Assembly: GCA_026388545.1 (NCBI GenBank)
Contig: JAPLJS010000073.1
Span: 1 to 39,722, forward strand
Source: Deltaproteobacteria bacterium
GTDB lineage: Bacteria; Desulfobacterota; Syntrophia; Syntrophales; UBA2185
Direction of reading: 5' to 3'
Length of the DNA stretch: 39,722 nucleotides
Both the position numbers and the translations under genes were made by a program. The notes beneath the pieces were generated by a model. It had not been told where the DNA came from and did no database searches. It saw only the letters and a program-made list of their open reading frames with translations. This document shows, in pieces, positions 1 through 7,885 of this stretch (positions within the stretch are counted from its first letter, which is position 1; every line of letters starts with the position of its first letter).

Positions 1-103
1 TCCATAAACATGCCTCTCCCTTGGTCATCTCTTTGCGAAGCTTATTGGCAAAAGGTTGTAAGCGTTTGTTGTAGCTGCATAAATTATTTTTATCAGCTTC
101 CAT
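1..103 (-). CDS. DUF559-type nuclease, N-terminal fragment cut by window edge
   Basis: The reverse strand from 103 reads without a stop to the window edge, giving about 34 residues that start MEADKNNLCSYNKRL and continue NKLRKEMTKGEACLW. The pattern YNxxLxxxAxxLRxxMTxxExxLW is the usual start of DUF559 proteins, small endonucleases related to Vsr (PD-(D/E)XK-like fold). The catalytic part would lie outside the window. The only good ribosome-binding sequence (AGGGGGAGG, just before the ATG) comes from the adjoining C/G palindrome. The family call rests on this short N-terminus alone, so it is likely but not certain. Confidence 0.6.
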   Translation of the reverse strand, partial: MEADKNNLCSYNKRLQPFANKLRKEMTKGEACLW

Positions 104-240
104 ACCTCCCCCTGCACCCCCTCCAGAGGGGGACAACCAAATGTCCAAACTCCAGTCCCCCCTTTTCTAAAGGGGGGTAGGGGGGATTAGATAATCACGT
201 GGAAAATCCCCCTGTATCCCCCTTTTGCAAAGGGGGACCT
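104..240. repeat. Cluster of three C/G palindromes
   Basis: Three successive inverted repeats made of a C5-6 run, a short AT-rich loop and a G5-6 run, at about 104-132, 154-187 and 204-237. The clearest reads CCCCCTTTTGCAAAGGGGG. The same family occurs at 9611-9738, 11753-11790, 15814-15853, 27331-27387 and 33161-33184. Each unit could form a strong hairpin in RNA. Confidence 0.85.
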
Positions 241-250
241 GAGTGACATG

Positions 251-277
251 TTTTTGACTTTTTACGAATTCATCAAA
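251..277. repeat. Partial copy of MITE-like terminal repeat
   Basis: The 17 bases TTTTTGACTTTTTACGA at 251-267 are identical to the reverse complement of 38451-38467, the left end of the MITE-like element at 38441-38604. The next bases (ATTCATCAAA) also resemble the terminus. This appears to be a solitary or degraded end of the same element. Confidence 0.6.
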
Positions 278-377
278 CCTCAGTTTCCAACAGCATCAGG
301 GATTAAGGTTTACTACATTTGATGATTTGATTATATTTCAAGTTGTTTTGACTGATAAAAATGAATTTAGAACGAAC

Positions 378-395
378 CTGTCGGAATACTTTACA
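378..395 (-). promoter_or_regulatory. CCGACA-type motif, isolated copy
   Basis: On the minus strand this reads TGTAAAGTATTCCGACAG. It matches the copies at 1361-1378 and 1448-1465 in both halves (TGTAAA, then CCGACA six bases later). It lies 3' of the PEP-CTERM gene and in the opposite orientation to those copies. It may serve a gene beyond the left edge or be a relic. Its role as a regulator site is inferred. Confidence 0.45.
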
Positions 396-475
396 ACTTT
401 TTTTGTGCTCAGGTAATCTCTTCTTACCCTTCTCAATTTTTATGCTTTCCTGTTGAGTTTTAGCCAGTCAGGCAT

Positions 476-507
476 TAAAAAGGCAGGACCATTTTCGACC
501 CTGCCTT
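476..507 (-). terminator. Rho-independent terminator of the PEP-CTERM gene
   Basis: Stem AAGGCAGG (480-487) pairs exactly with CCTGCCTT (500-507). On the minus strand the hairpin is followed by a run of T residues. It lies 26 bases after the PEP-CTERM stop codon. Confidence 0.75.
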
Positions 508-532
508 CCTCTCTTAACACTATGATGCAAAT

Positions 533-1210
533 TTACTTTTTTAATTTTCTGCTAATCCCTGCAACCCCAATCATCCCGAGGCCAAGGAGCAGCAAGGTGG
601 TGGGTTCGGGCACTTGCGGAGTCTGCAAGGTAATGTCTTCCGACAAAAGTGCACCCTTTTTCCTGCCATCGTTATCAACATAACGGGCTTTGATGCTGGA
701 ATCCCCCTCGCCAGTGAACAGCGTACCGTTGTCCACTGTTATATCAAAAACAAACGAATAAACGGTCCCTCCTCCATTACCGGTTGTGATAGCGACACCT
801 TTTCCACCATTGTAAGTGGACTCAGCGTAAGTGCAAACAAAGCCACTTCCACCATTAGAACATCCGCTGTTGTTAAGTCCGACTAACTCCAAATTCCAAT
901 TTGATTTCCCACCTGGAGCTGCATACAGAAAGACATTATCAATCGAGTCACTGACCTTAATCGCTACATCAGCAAGGTATGTGCCGCCACCAGTGTAGGT
1001 GCTTGTATCAATGTCGAGCGTGATACGATAAGTTTCGTGCAAGAGGTCCGAATCTGAAAGCGCGCTACCACTATAACTTAGCGTATACATTGCACCTTCG
1101 CAACTATTACCTGTACAAGGATAAGATCCCCCTATAGGATCTGCATAACTGACTCCTGAATAGAGCAAAAATGCTAACCCTACTAAAAGTGCCCATTTCT
1201 TTGTTATCAT
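533..1210 (-). CDS. PEP-CTERM sorting-domain secreted protein
   Basis: 225 residues. A Sec signal peptide covers roughly 1-23 (MITKKWALLVGLAFLLYSG, cleavage likely after SYA). The middle is rich in Gly, Ser, Thr and Asn, with no recognised enzyme domain; two Cys pairs (near 32/38 and 117/125) could form disulfides. The C-terminus carries the PEP-CTERM signal: VPEPTT, a hydrophobic stretch, then the basic tail SRKLKK. Such proteins are exported, then cleaved and sorted by an exosortase, and often accompany exopolysaccharide production. No exosortase or EPS gene is in the window, so it must act from elsewhere. The start is supported by GGGAG seven bases upstream. A sigma-54-like promoter lies about 70 bases before the start, and a terminator follows the gene. 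Confidence 0.88.
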   Translation of the reverse strand: MITKKWALLVGLAFLLYSGVSYADPIGGSYPCTGNSCEGAMYTLSYSGSALSDSDLLHETYRITLDIDTSTYTGGGTYLADVAIKVSDSIDNVFLYAAPGGKSNWNLELVGLNNSGCSNGGSGFVCTYAESTYNGGKGVAITTGNGGGTVYSFVFDITVDNGTLFTGEGDSSIKARYVDNDGRKKGALLSEDITLQTPQVPEPTTLLLLGLGMIGVAGISRKLKK

Positions 1211-1280
1211 AGGTTATCTCCCTTAACCAGATTATCAATGTTGTTTCAGCTAAAGATACTCATACTCACTTCATTATATA

Positions 1281-1296
1281 AGCAAATTATATACCA
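1281..1296 (-). promoter_or_regulatory. Candidate sigma-54 (-24/-12) promoter
   Basis: The minus strand reads TGGTATATAATTTGCT. The near-invariant GG and GC dinucleotides are separated by exactly ten bases, and TTGCT matches the -12 element. The -24 element is weaker (TGGTAT against TGGCAC). Transcription would start near 1270, leaving a leader of about 60 bases before the PEP-CTERM start at 1210. PEP-CTERM genes are known in some species to be controlled by the PrsK/PrsR sigma-54 system; its use here is inferred. Confidence 0.5.
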
Positions 1297-1360
1297 TAAT
1301 GATAAGTATATGATTATATAGTACTTTTACTTACACGGATGTTTAAATATAATTCAAAAT

Positions 1361-1485
1361 TGTAAAGAAGTCCGACAGTTAAAAGTAAAATAATCTGATA
1401 TCTTAGCTATCTATTTGAAATACTTGATAATAAATATTTTATTAAACTGTAAATAATTCCGACACTCAGTTAGAGAATCCGACAT
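1361..1485. promoter_or_regulatory. Repeated TGTAAA-N6-CCGACA motifs upstream of PEP-CTERM gene
   Basis: Plus-strand copies are TGTAAAGAAGTCCGACAG (1361-1378) and TGTAAATAATTCCGACAC (1448-1465), 87 bases apart. A weaker copy, AGTTAGAGAATCCGACAT, is at 1468-1485. They lie 65-190 bases upstream of the candidate -24 element, which suits enhancer-binding activator sites. A fourth copy is at 378-395. The rest of 1211-1734 is AT-rich and shows no gene. A fragment at 1615-1648 resembles a dispersed palindromic repeat ending CTCGCAATGAC. Confidence 0.5.
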
Positions 1486-1690
1486 ATAAAATAATAGTGA
1501 CTTTTATCAGAATTGAAAGCAATAAAATCACATGCTCCATATCGAGGTAATTTATCGAAAATACTTATGTATTGTCATAGCAATGCCCAATAGACTGTGG
1601 CGATTTTTACCCTCATAAGATTGTTTCGTTTCACTCGCAATGACCATCCATATTTATTGGAGTCGAAGTAAAAAACTGGATATGCACCGT

Positions 1691-1725
1691 AAAAATAAAA
1701 AGGTTAGCACCAATGGGGCTAACCT
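1691..1725 (-). terminator. Terminator after initiator tRNA
   Basis: Perfect 8-bp stem AGGTTAGC (1701-1708) with GCTAACCT (1718-1725). On the minus strand it is followed by TTTTTATTTTT. It lies ten bases past the tRNA 3' end. Confidence 0.88.
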
Positions 1726-1734
1726 CTCATTTTT

Positions 1735-1811
<77 letters not shown>

Positions 1812-1874
1812 TCATATTGATTCTCAAAGAGGGTAGCTTTGTAAACCAACACCCCTCCTTTGTCAAGGTATTTT

Positions 1875-4097
1875 TCACTTCTTTCCCTGTTTACACGGAA
1901 GCTCTATCGAAAAGACAGAACCTTTACCCTCTTCGCTTTCCACATGAATACTTCCGCCGTGTCTTTTGACAATCTCGTGGGATATATAAAGACCCAATCC
2001 CGTTCCTTTACCAACCGGCTTGGTTGTAAAAAAGGGCTTGAATATGTTTTGCATCTGGTTATCGGGAATCCCCTTCCCTGTGTCCCTGCATTCTATGAAA
2101 ATACTGCCCGTGTCTTCCCTATGCCTCGTTACCAGGGTAATCTTTCCCTGCCCTTCATGGAGTGACTCAACGGCATTTTTAATCACATTGATAAACACCT
2201 GACCCAGATTGGCAAAATTGCCCTCCATGAGCGGCAAATCGTCATCGTACCTTTTCTCAACCTCAATCTGAAGATGTTTATACTGGTTGTGCAAAACCCT
2301 CAAAGCATCATCAATGGCGACGTTAATATCAACGGGCTCAACATACACCTGGGTCTGACGGGAAAGATCAAGCAAGCTTTTCACTATATCGCCCGCCCTC
2401 TTCAATTCTTTTAATGAAAATATCAAATCGTCAAGAACCTCATCCCTGTTCCCATCTCCAACCTGCCATTCACCGACAGATTCCATACTTGTCTGAATGA
2501 GACTTGATGCACTTGCCAGGGGATTATTCAGCTCATGTGCCGTACCGGCAACCAGCTGACCGATCGCGGCAAGGCTTTCCGATTGAATAAGCTGCTGCTG
2601 TGTCCTCTCCTTCTCTTCCAGAGCCTGACGCAGATCTGCCGTCCTCTCTTCCACCTTCTTCTCCAGATCGCGGTTCAGCTTTTCGATCTCCTCGTAGGAT
2701 TTAGCATTTTCCAGAGCGGTAACACTCTGATTTGCAACGGTTGTTAATAGTTCCAGATCCTCATGAACGAACAATTCCCCTGATTTCTTCTGCCCGAGCG
2801 CGATCATGCCAATTAACTTAGTTTTAGAAATCATAGGTATTATCAGCGATGCACGTACTCCATCGAATATGGAAAATATCTGATCTTTTTCATCCGGGTA
2901 AGTAGTCTTTATTTCAACAATGTATTTGTTCAATGGTCTTCCTGTTTTTTCAAGAAACGCAACGATAGGATGTCTCTGGTTAAATACATTTTTATCTGCC
3001 CCAGTTAAACAATCCCTGTCGTTTGCGCTAAGCCGAAAATATCCCGTATTATCATCATAAACGATCAGATCAACATGAGTAACCTGCAAGGCATTTGAAA
3101 TCGACTTAAGCAGAAGATCCTTTATCTGATTAAACTTTAAAAGAGAGGCCATCGCTCCGCTTATCTCTCTCAGAAGCTTTTGATAATTATACTTGCCCCT
3201 GAAAAAAAGAGTATCAATCAAAGTCTGTACCTTCGCCCGGAGCGGATTGAACAAAAGGACTATCAGCACTGCCAAAACCAGCGGCAAGAGCAGGTATTCG
3301 TCAAAGCCGGACGTTATAAAAAGGGTATTAAAGAGGTAAATGATCGATATGTAGAAAGCGGTAAGAATACCTGTCAGAATAAAGTATATTGTCCCCTTTC
3401 TGATCAGGGCGCCCATATCGAGGAGATCATATTTCAGGACTCCATAAGCCAGAAAGATTGCCGGAGCAAAGCTGAGATTTCCCATGGGATATAGGTTAAG
3501 ACCGCATATTGTGAGTATATTCGATGCAATGAGCAATGCGGCAAGACCTACGCCGCCGAAGATATACTTTATCCTGTTTTTCTGCTGATTATCGTGAGCC
3601 TTCTTCATACCCGCAAACAACGAAAAGAGACTATAAAATACCATTAAACCGGCAACCAATGAAAAGGCATAGTAGGCCGGGCCTGCTTTGGCGATGGCCC
3701 CAAAATCATGGTATTGAACACCACTGATAAAAAGATCTGAAGGGACAAAGCAGGCAAAAATTAGGCTAATCAGAAGGGCTGCAAACACAAGCCATTTTCG
3801 ACCCAAAATTCCGAGGAATGAATGAATAAACTGGATATAAACAGGCAACGTGAAGACAAAGAAAAAATGGAGTACCCTGTCAACGGTAAGAGCCAGGGTT
3901 TTATCCGGAATTGCAGCTACCAGGACAACATCGGCGTTAATTAATGCACCGATAAGACAGATTATCGCAAATAAAATGTTTGTGGGGTTTTTCCTGCCTC
4001 TGAGAAGAGAAATCAAGGCGAGAAAGATGAGGATAAAAAAACCGAGAATGGGCGGAATTACATAGCCATATGAATTATGCAGGTAGTCAAGCAACAT
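1875..4097 (-). CDS. Membrane sensor histidine kinase (multi-TM, GAF, HisKA, HATPase)
   Basis: 740 residues. About eight or nine hydrophobic segments fill residues 10-290 and resemble the N-terminal membrane sensor of HisKA_7TM-type kinases. A GAF-like domain spans about 310-465, followed by a coiled coil at about 466-510. The phosphoacceptor is His521 in AHELNNP. The ATPase domain has the N-box around Asn637-Asn641, the G1 box DTGKGIPD (672-679), the FKPFFTTK segment and the G2 box GKGTGLGL (697-704). No receiver domain is attached and no response regulator gene is adjacent, so the partner lies elsewhere. The architecture and the nearby PEP-CTERM gene with a sigma-54-like promoter make a PrsK-like role possible, but unproven. 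It is transcribed towards the initiator tRNA. Confidence 0.9.
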   Translation of the reverse strand: MLLDYLHNSYGYVIPPILGFFILIFLALISLLRGRKNPTNILFAIICLIGALINADVVLVAAIPDKTLALTVDRVLHFFFVFTLPVYIQFIHSFLGILGRKWLVFAALLISLIFACFVPSDLFISGVQYHDFGAIAKAGPAYYAFSLVAGLMVFYSLFSLFAGMKKAHDNQQKNRIKYIFGGVGLAALLIASNILTICGLNLYPMGNLSFAPAIFLAYGVLKYDLLDMGALIRKGTIYFILTGILTAFYISIIYLFNTLFITSGFDEYLLLPLVLAVLIVLLFNPLRAKVQTLIDTLFFRGKYNYQKLLREISGAMASLLKFNQIKDLLLKSISNALQVTHVDLIVYDDNTGYFRLSANDRDCLTGADKNVFNQRHPIVAFLEKTGRPLNKYIVEIKTTYPDEKDQIFSIFDGVRASLIIPMISKTKLIGMIALGQKKSGELFVHEDLELLTTVANQSVTALENAKSYEEIEKLNRDLEKKVEERTADLRQALEEKERTQQQLIQSESLAAIGQLVAGTAHELNNPLASASSLIQTSMESVGEWQVGDGNRDEVLDDLIFSLKELKRAGDIVKSLLDLSRQTQVYVEPVDINVAIDDALRVLHNQYKHLQIEVEKRYDDDLPLMEGNFANLGQVFINVIKNAVESLHEGQGKITLVTRHREDTGSIFIECRDTGKGIPDNQMQNIFKPFFTTKPVGKGTGLGLYISHEIVKRHGGSIHVESEEGKGSVFSIELPCKQGKK

Positions 4098-4137
4098 ATC
4101 CTCACTTCCTGTGTTTTTTTATTCACCTCGAAATAAG

Positions 4138-4187
4138 TCGGGCGAGACGCCCAACCTACTAACAGGTGGGACAGACGTCCCGCCTGT
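4138..4187. repeat. GC-rich hairpin repeat between speB and the kinase gene
   Basis: Two hairpins occur in tandem. GGGCGAGACGCCC is at about 4140-4152. A longer one spans 4162-4187: an 11-bp stem (ACAGGTGGGAC with GTCCCGCCTGT, one G-T pair) closed by an AGAC loop. Neither is followed by a T run on the minus strand, so this resembles a REP-type palindrome more than a terminator. It could still stabilise the 3' end of the upstream transcript. Confidence 0.6.
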
Positions 4188-4241
4188 CCTAATACTGTGC
4201 GCCTGTACCCGCAAAGGCACCGAAATGAAATGAAATTGGCG

Positions 4242-5111
4242 CTACACTTTCCCCGCCGACTTTGCTTCGGTTAAATAACCCATTATTCGATAAACTAACT
4301 TCGCAGAAAGGAAGTCAGGGGCAACCATTCCAGGAATGGGTGAAAGCTCAACAACATCAAAGCCCCGTACCCTGCATCGCTTTGACACCTGCCTTACAAG
4401 ACGGAGAAGATCCTTCCAGTAAATGCCGCCCGGCTCAGGGGTACCGGTTGCAGGCATAATAGAAGGATCAAGAACATCAAGGTCAATCGTGATATAGACA
4501 TCACCGCTTAGTTTTTCGCAAATTGTTTGCCACCAATTATGTTCTTCAAGGATATAATCCGCTGAAAATGTCTTTACCTTGCCTTCATTCATAAAAACGG
4601 CTTCTTCCGCACTCATGCTCCTGATACCCGCCTGAACGAGAGGACATAACTCAGATATGCGACGGCCGACTGATGCATGGCTATAAGGACTGCATTGATA
4701 ATAATCCCTCAGATCTGCATGGGCATCAAGTTGAAGCACCGATATATCAGGATATTTCTCTTTCATCGCCTGAACGACACCAAATGATACACTATGCTCC
4801 CCGCCGAGAATAACCGGAATTTTATCGAACGAAAGGACTTCAGCGATTGCATTATGTATAACATTCGCCATCTCACCCGGCCCCCGCGCATCAGAATCGA
4901 GGAAAGGCAGCGTATAGATGCCGGCAAGATACGTCTCTTTGCAGAGCTCTTCATCGTAAAGCTCCATATGACTGGAGGCATCAAGTATGGCGTGCGGCCC
5001 CCTCCTTGACCCGGACTGATACGTTGACGTCAGGTCATAAGGAATGGGCACAACGACGAATGTCGCCTCTTCATACGTTGGAAATGCAGGATCAACTCCC
5101 CCGAAATTCAT
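4242..5111 (-). CDS. speB: Agmatinase-family ureohydrolase
   Basis: 289 residues, normal for the arginase/agmatinase family. All metal-binding motifs are present: GGEHS with His106, DAHADLRD with Asp129, His131 and Asp133, SHAS with His145, and DLDVLDPS with Asp210 and Asp212. The family hydrolyses guanidino compounds to urea using two Mn ions; agmatinase makes putrescine from agmatine. The start MNFGGVDP and overall length fit bacterial SpeB better than arginase, but the substrate cannot be fixed from sequence. No arginine decarboxylase or spermidine synthase gene is next to it. The upstream gap to lpxH holds inverted CCTTGAACC-type repeats. Confidence 0.85.
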   Translation of the reverse strand: MNFGGVDPAFPTYEEATFVVVPIPYDLTSTYQSGSRRGPHAILDASSHMELYDEELCKETYLAGIYTLPFLDSDARGPGEMANVIHNAIAEVLSFDKIPVILGGEHSVSFGVVQAMKEKYPDISVLQLDAHADLRDYYQCSPYSHASVGRRISELCPLVQAGIRSMSAEEAVFMNEGKVKTFSADYILEEHNWWQTICEKLSGDVYITIDLDVLDPSIMPATGTPEPGGIYWKDLLRLVRQVSKRCRVRGFDVVELSPIPGMVAPDFLSAKLVYRIMGYLTEAKSAGKV

Positions 5112-5140
5112 GAAGACTCCTCTGAAAATTTGTTCATTTT

Positions 5141-5256
5141 TGCCTTTTCAACCTTGAACCTTGTTCCTTGAACCTTTATATCTTGTTATCATATATGCTT
5201 TATTTCGTCACCCGTATTCTGAAATACTTCAATTAAAGGTTCAAGGGGCAAGGAAC
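5141..5256. repeat. Heptamer-type repeats (CAAGGTT/AACCTTG), inverted pair
   Basis: The left arm around 5149-5177 contains CCTTGAACC twice. The right arm at 5236-5253 reads AAGGTTCAAGGGGCAAGG. The arms are inverted relative to each other and could pair over about 60 bases. The right-arm 18-mer recurs exactly at 7038-7055 and, reverse-complemented, at 15974-15991. It lies about a dozen bases past the lpxH stop codon. Confidence 0.7.
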
Positions 5257-5264
5257 AGCAGCGC

Positions 5265-5987
5265 TCAATGGTCGTAATAGGATAATGTAAAGCGGCCGTC
5301 TTCATAATAAATATAAGAATGGTGCTTTCTCCAGTCGCCAAGCGTCGCAAAAGTTTTTCTCCGCCCGTCAATTACATATTCCTTCAACAATGGTTTATGG
5401 CAGTGCCCGAGAATGACGGCATCGTAACCGTCCTGGAACTTTTCCATGGAAAACGACTCCATTATTTTCGCTAAATAATCTCCGGAATCAGGCGATAGCT
5501 CCTTGCTCACAGTGGAACTTAGCCGGGCAATTTCCCAGAGAATAAATGGGGGAATCCACCCTTGGAGCTTGTAAAATAGTCTGCTCCTTAAGAGCTTTCT
5601 TAAAAAAAGGTATCTCGTGTTTGTCCTGTCTACAGTATCCCCGTGGGAGATGAGGATGTTCTGACCATCAAGAGTGATATTAGTCCATTCGGTAATAACC
5701 GACATACCGTGAGTTTTCGTAAAATAATCTCCAAGAAAAAAATCATGGTTCCCCTCACAGATGTGGATACGAATTCCCCTCTGCTTAAGATCCGCAAGCT
5801 TTTCAATCACAGCCTTAAACTCCGGATAGATATGACTTTCACGGCAGAACCAGAAATCAAAAAAATCCCCCAGGATGAATAAATCATCAACATGATCCTT
5901 GGGAAAATCTAAAAATCGCACCATATAACGATAGCTATCATCATCCTCATTTTTCAAATGGGCATCGGAAAGGAACACCGCCTTCAT
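5265..5987 (-). CDS. lpxH: UDP-2,3-diacylglucosamine pyrophosphatase LpxH
   Basis: 240 residues from the chosen ATG. A TTG 24 bases further upstream is in frame, but the ATG puts the first beta strand MKAVFLSDAH at the N-terminus, as in the family, and has GGTGA eight bases before it. Calcineurin-like phosphoesterase motifs are complete: Asp8 and His10 in SDAH, Asp41 in GDFFDFW, EGNHD (78-82), SHGD with His115, and GHCHKP with His195 and His197. LpxH hydrolyses UDP-2,3-diacylglucosamine to lipid X in lipid A synthesis at the inner membrane. This indicates a lipopolysaccharide-bearing outer membrane and fits with kdsD further along. The neighbours are not lipid A genes. Confidence 0.9.
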   Translation of the reverse strand: MKAVFLSDAHLKNEDDDSYRYMVRFLDFPKDHVDDLFILGDFFDFWFCRESHIYPEFKAVIEKLADLKQRGIRIHICEGNHDFFLGDYFTKTHGMSVITEWTNITLDGQNILISHGDTVDRTNTRYLFLRKLLRSRLFYKLQGWIPPFILWEIARLSSTVSKELSPDSGDYLAKIMESFSMEKFQDGYDAVILGHCHKPLLKEYVIDGRRKTFATLGDWRKHHSYIYYEDGRFTLSYYDH

Positions 5988-6189
5988 TACTTTGTCACCA
6001 TTTTTTCCCAAGAAAATAATTTCTGAACCGCATTTCCATTAGCATAAATGGCGAGGTATCAAAAGCCAAATTTTTACCGGGGCTTTTGTTAATATCGCGA
6101 TAGAATAAAATATTTGGTTGTGAGTCATCTCAAAAACGTGTAAAAAGGCAATAACTTTTCAACATTACGAGAAATAATGGAGGTGTACG

Positions 6190-6993
6190 ATGGAGTTTAA
6201 AGAAATCCTGTTTCAGATTGATAAAGGTATCGCCACAATGACCCTTAACCGGCCGGATATTCGCAATGCCATTACTCATCGAGAGATTATTGAAGAGATC
6301 AAATCTGTATGCACGCAGGTCAATGAGGACCTGGATGTTAAGGCGCTCATTGTCACCGCTGTCGACCCTGCCTATTCTTCCGGCGGGAACGTAAAAGACA
6401 TGAAGGATAGAAAAGGAATGTTCCAGGGAACCCCCGCCCAGATTATGGAAAAATACCGAAGTAATCTTCAGGACGTTCTCCTTTCGGTTTATAATGTAGA
6501 GATCCCTACCATTGCCGCCGTCAATGGCTCCGCCGTCGGCGCAGGATGCGGTCTTGCCCTCATGTGTGACATAAGGGTCGCTTCCCGGAAGGCTACGTTT
6601 GGCGAAACCTTTCTCAATGTGGGACTCGTCACCGGCGACGGCAGCGCTTTTACCCTGCCCCGGACGGTAGGTATGGCTAAAGCGTGTGAACTTATTTTCA
6701 CGGGTGCTACCATTGATGCGGATACCGCCCTGAGTGTAGGGCTTATAAATTACGTTGTTGAGCATGAACAACTATCGGCAAAAGCCAACGAGATAGCCGC
6801 AAACATCGCATCCAAACCTCCCCAGGCCCTGCGAATGACGAAACGGCTCATACGCACAGGTCAACATTCAACGCTTGTTCAAATCATGGAGGAAGCGGCT
6901 GCGTTTCAGTCTCTATGCCACTACACCGAGGATCATATGGAGGCGCTGTCGGCGATGTTTGAAAAGCGGCAACCAAAATATACGGGCAGGTAG
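6190..6993 (+). CDS. Enoyl-CoA hydratase/isomerase family protein, atypical active site
   Basis: 267 residues, the usual size of a crotonase-fold protein. The CoA and oxyanion-hole segments are clear: SSGGNVKDM (63-71) and VNGSAVGAGCGLALMCDIR (111-129). Both glutamates of classical enoyl-CoA hydratase are missing: the GCELA position is Gly121 and the second is near Phe141. An acidic residue, Asp150, sits in the motif GLVTGDGS. Other crotonase members use an Asp in this region for isomerase, hydrolase or related chemistry. It should therefore not be assumed to be a plain hydratase; substrate unknown. A strong GGAGGTG site precedes the ATG. The gene is divergent from lpxH and followed by heptamer repeats. 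Confidence 0.85.
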   Translation: MEFKEILFQIDKGIATMTLNRPDIRNAITHREIIEEIKSVCTQVNEDLDVKALIVTAVDPAYSSGGNVKDMKDRKGMFQGTPAQIMEKYRSNLQDVLLSVYNVEIPTIAAVNGSAVGAGCGLALMCDIRVASRKATFGETFLNVGLVTGDGSAFTLPRTVGMAKACELIFTGATIDADTALSVGLINYVVEHEQLSAKANEIAANIASKPPQALRMTKRLIRTGQHSTLVQIMEEAAAFQSLCHYTEDHMEALSAMFEKRQPKYTGR

Positions 6994-7007
6994 GAAAGTG
7001 ACAAGGT

Positions 7008-7073
7008 TCAAGGGTCAAGGGACAAGGTTCAAGGGATAAGGTTCAAGGGGCAAGGGTCAAGGGTCAAGGGAGG
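7008..7073 (+). repeat. Heptamer tandem repeat after the crotonase gene
   Basis: About nine tandem seven-base units of the form CAAGGGT or CAAGGTT begin 14 bases after the stop codon at 6993. The 18-mer AAGGTTCAAGGGGCAAGG at 7038-7055 is identical to copies at 5236-5253 and 15974-15991 (reverse strand). The remaining gap up to 7213 shows no gene. Confidence 0.8.
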
Positions 7074-7213
7074 ACGTTTCTTCACTACTCTCGAATCCTG
7101 GAATCCTCGTCCCCTCGAATCCTTGCATCGCAAAAGATCGATCTGAAGTCTTCGCTTCAAGGTGAGGGTTTTTCTCCCAATCCCCGAGTGGGACAAATTT
7201 TTGGAGTTCATTA

Positions 7214-7885
7214 TTGACCGGAACACTTGCTAATACAGGGGCCATTCTCGCAGGAAGTCTCATTGGAATGTCTGCCGGGAAATTCCTTCCCGAAAGGCTC
7301 AAGACGATAGTCATGCAGGCTCTGGGCCTTTCCGTATTACTCATAGGCCTCAAAATGGCACTTTCCGGTAATGAGCCAATCGTCACGATCGGATGTGTAT
7401 TGCTTGGCGCGATTACCGGGGAATTAATAAAAATCGAACAGGGCATTGGATACGTAGGAGAATGGCTCAAGGTGCATGCCCGATCCAACTCATCAACATT
7501 TGTGAAGGGCTTTGTATCGGCCTCAATTCTTTATCTCACCGGCGCCATGATGATCGTCGGCTCTATCCAGGATGGTACGGTCGGAGATCCAAATACCCTC
7601 TATATCAAATCCTTGCTTGACGGGGTAGCTTCTGTCGCCCTTTCTTCCACTCTCGGTGTCGGCGTGGCATTTTCGGCATTATCCGTGCTTCTTGTCCAAG
7701 GCTCCATCACCATCCTGGCTTCAAAACTTCTCTTTATGCAAAATCCCGCCCTCCTTGATGCAGTTACTGCTTCTGGGGGCATACTCATCATCGGCATCGG
7801 GACCAACCTGCTGGAACTCACAAAAATCAGGATTGGAAATTTTCTTCCCGCACTCCTCTATGCTATTTTATGGGCGGTATTTTAG
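7214..7885 (+). CDS. DUF554 (YqgA-type) integral membrane protein
   Basis: 223 residues, nearly all hydrophobic, with about six membrane segments. The start MTGTLANTGAILAGSLIGM, the segment GLSVLLIGLKMAL, and the conserved SILYLTGAMMIVGSIQDG and IKSLLDGVASVALSSTLGVGV stretches identify DUF554 (YqgA/YdfK family). The function of this family is not established, though it is often called a putative transporter. The start codon is TTG, supported by GGAG seven bases upstream; no earlier in-frame ATG fits better. Its stop codon overlaps the stop of the convergent ABC permease gene by four bases, so little room is left for a terminator. Confidence 0.88.
   Translation: MTGTLANTGAILAGSLIGMSAGKFLPERLKTIVMQALGLSVLLIGLKMALSGNEPIVTIGCVLLGAITGELIKIEQGIGYVGEWLKVHARSNSSTFVKGFVSASILYLTGAMMIVGSIQDGTVGDPNTLYIKSLLDGVASVALSSTLGVGVAFSALSVLLVQGSITILASKLLFMQNPALLDAVTASGGILIIGIGTNLLELTKIRIGNFLPALLYAILWAVF

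Noticed and set aside
6130-6771. A 213-codon reverse-strand frame opposite the crotonase gene
   Set aside because: It lies antisense to a clear enoyl-CoA hydratase-family gene and has no recognisable domain; it is a shadow frame.
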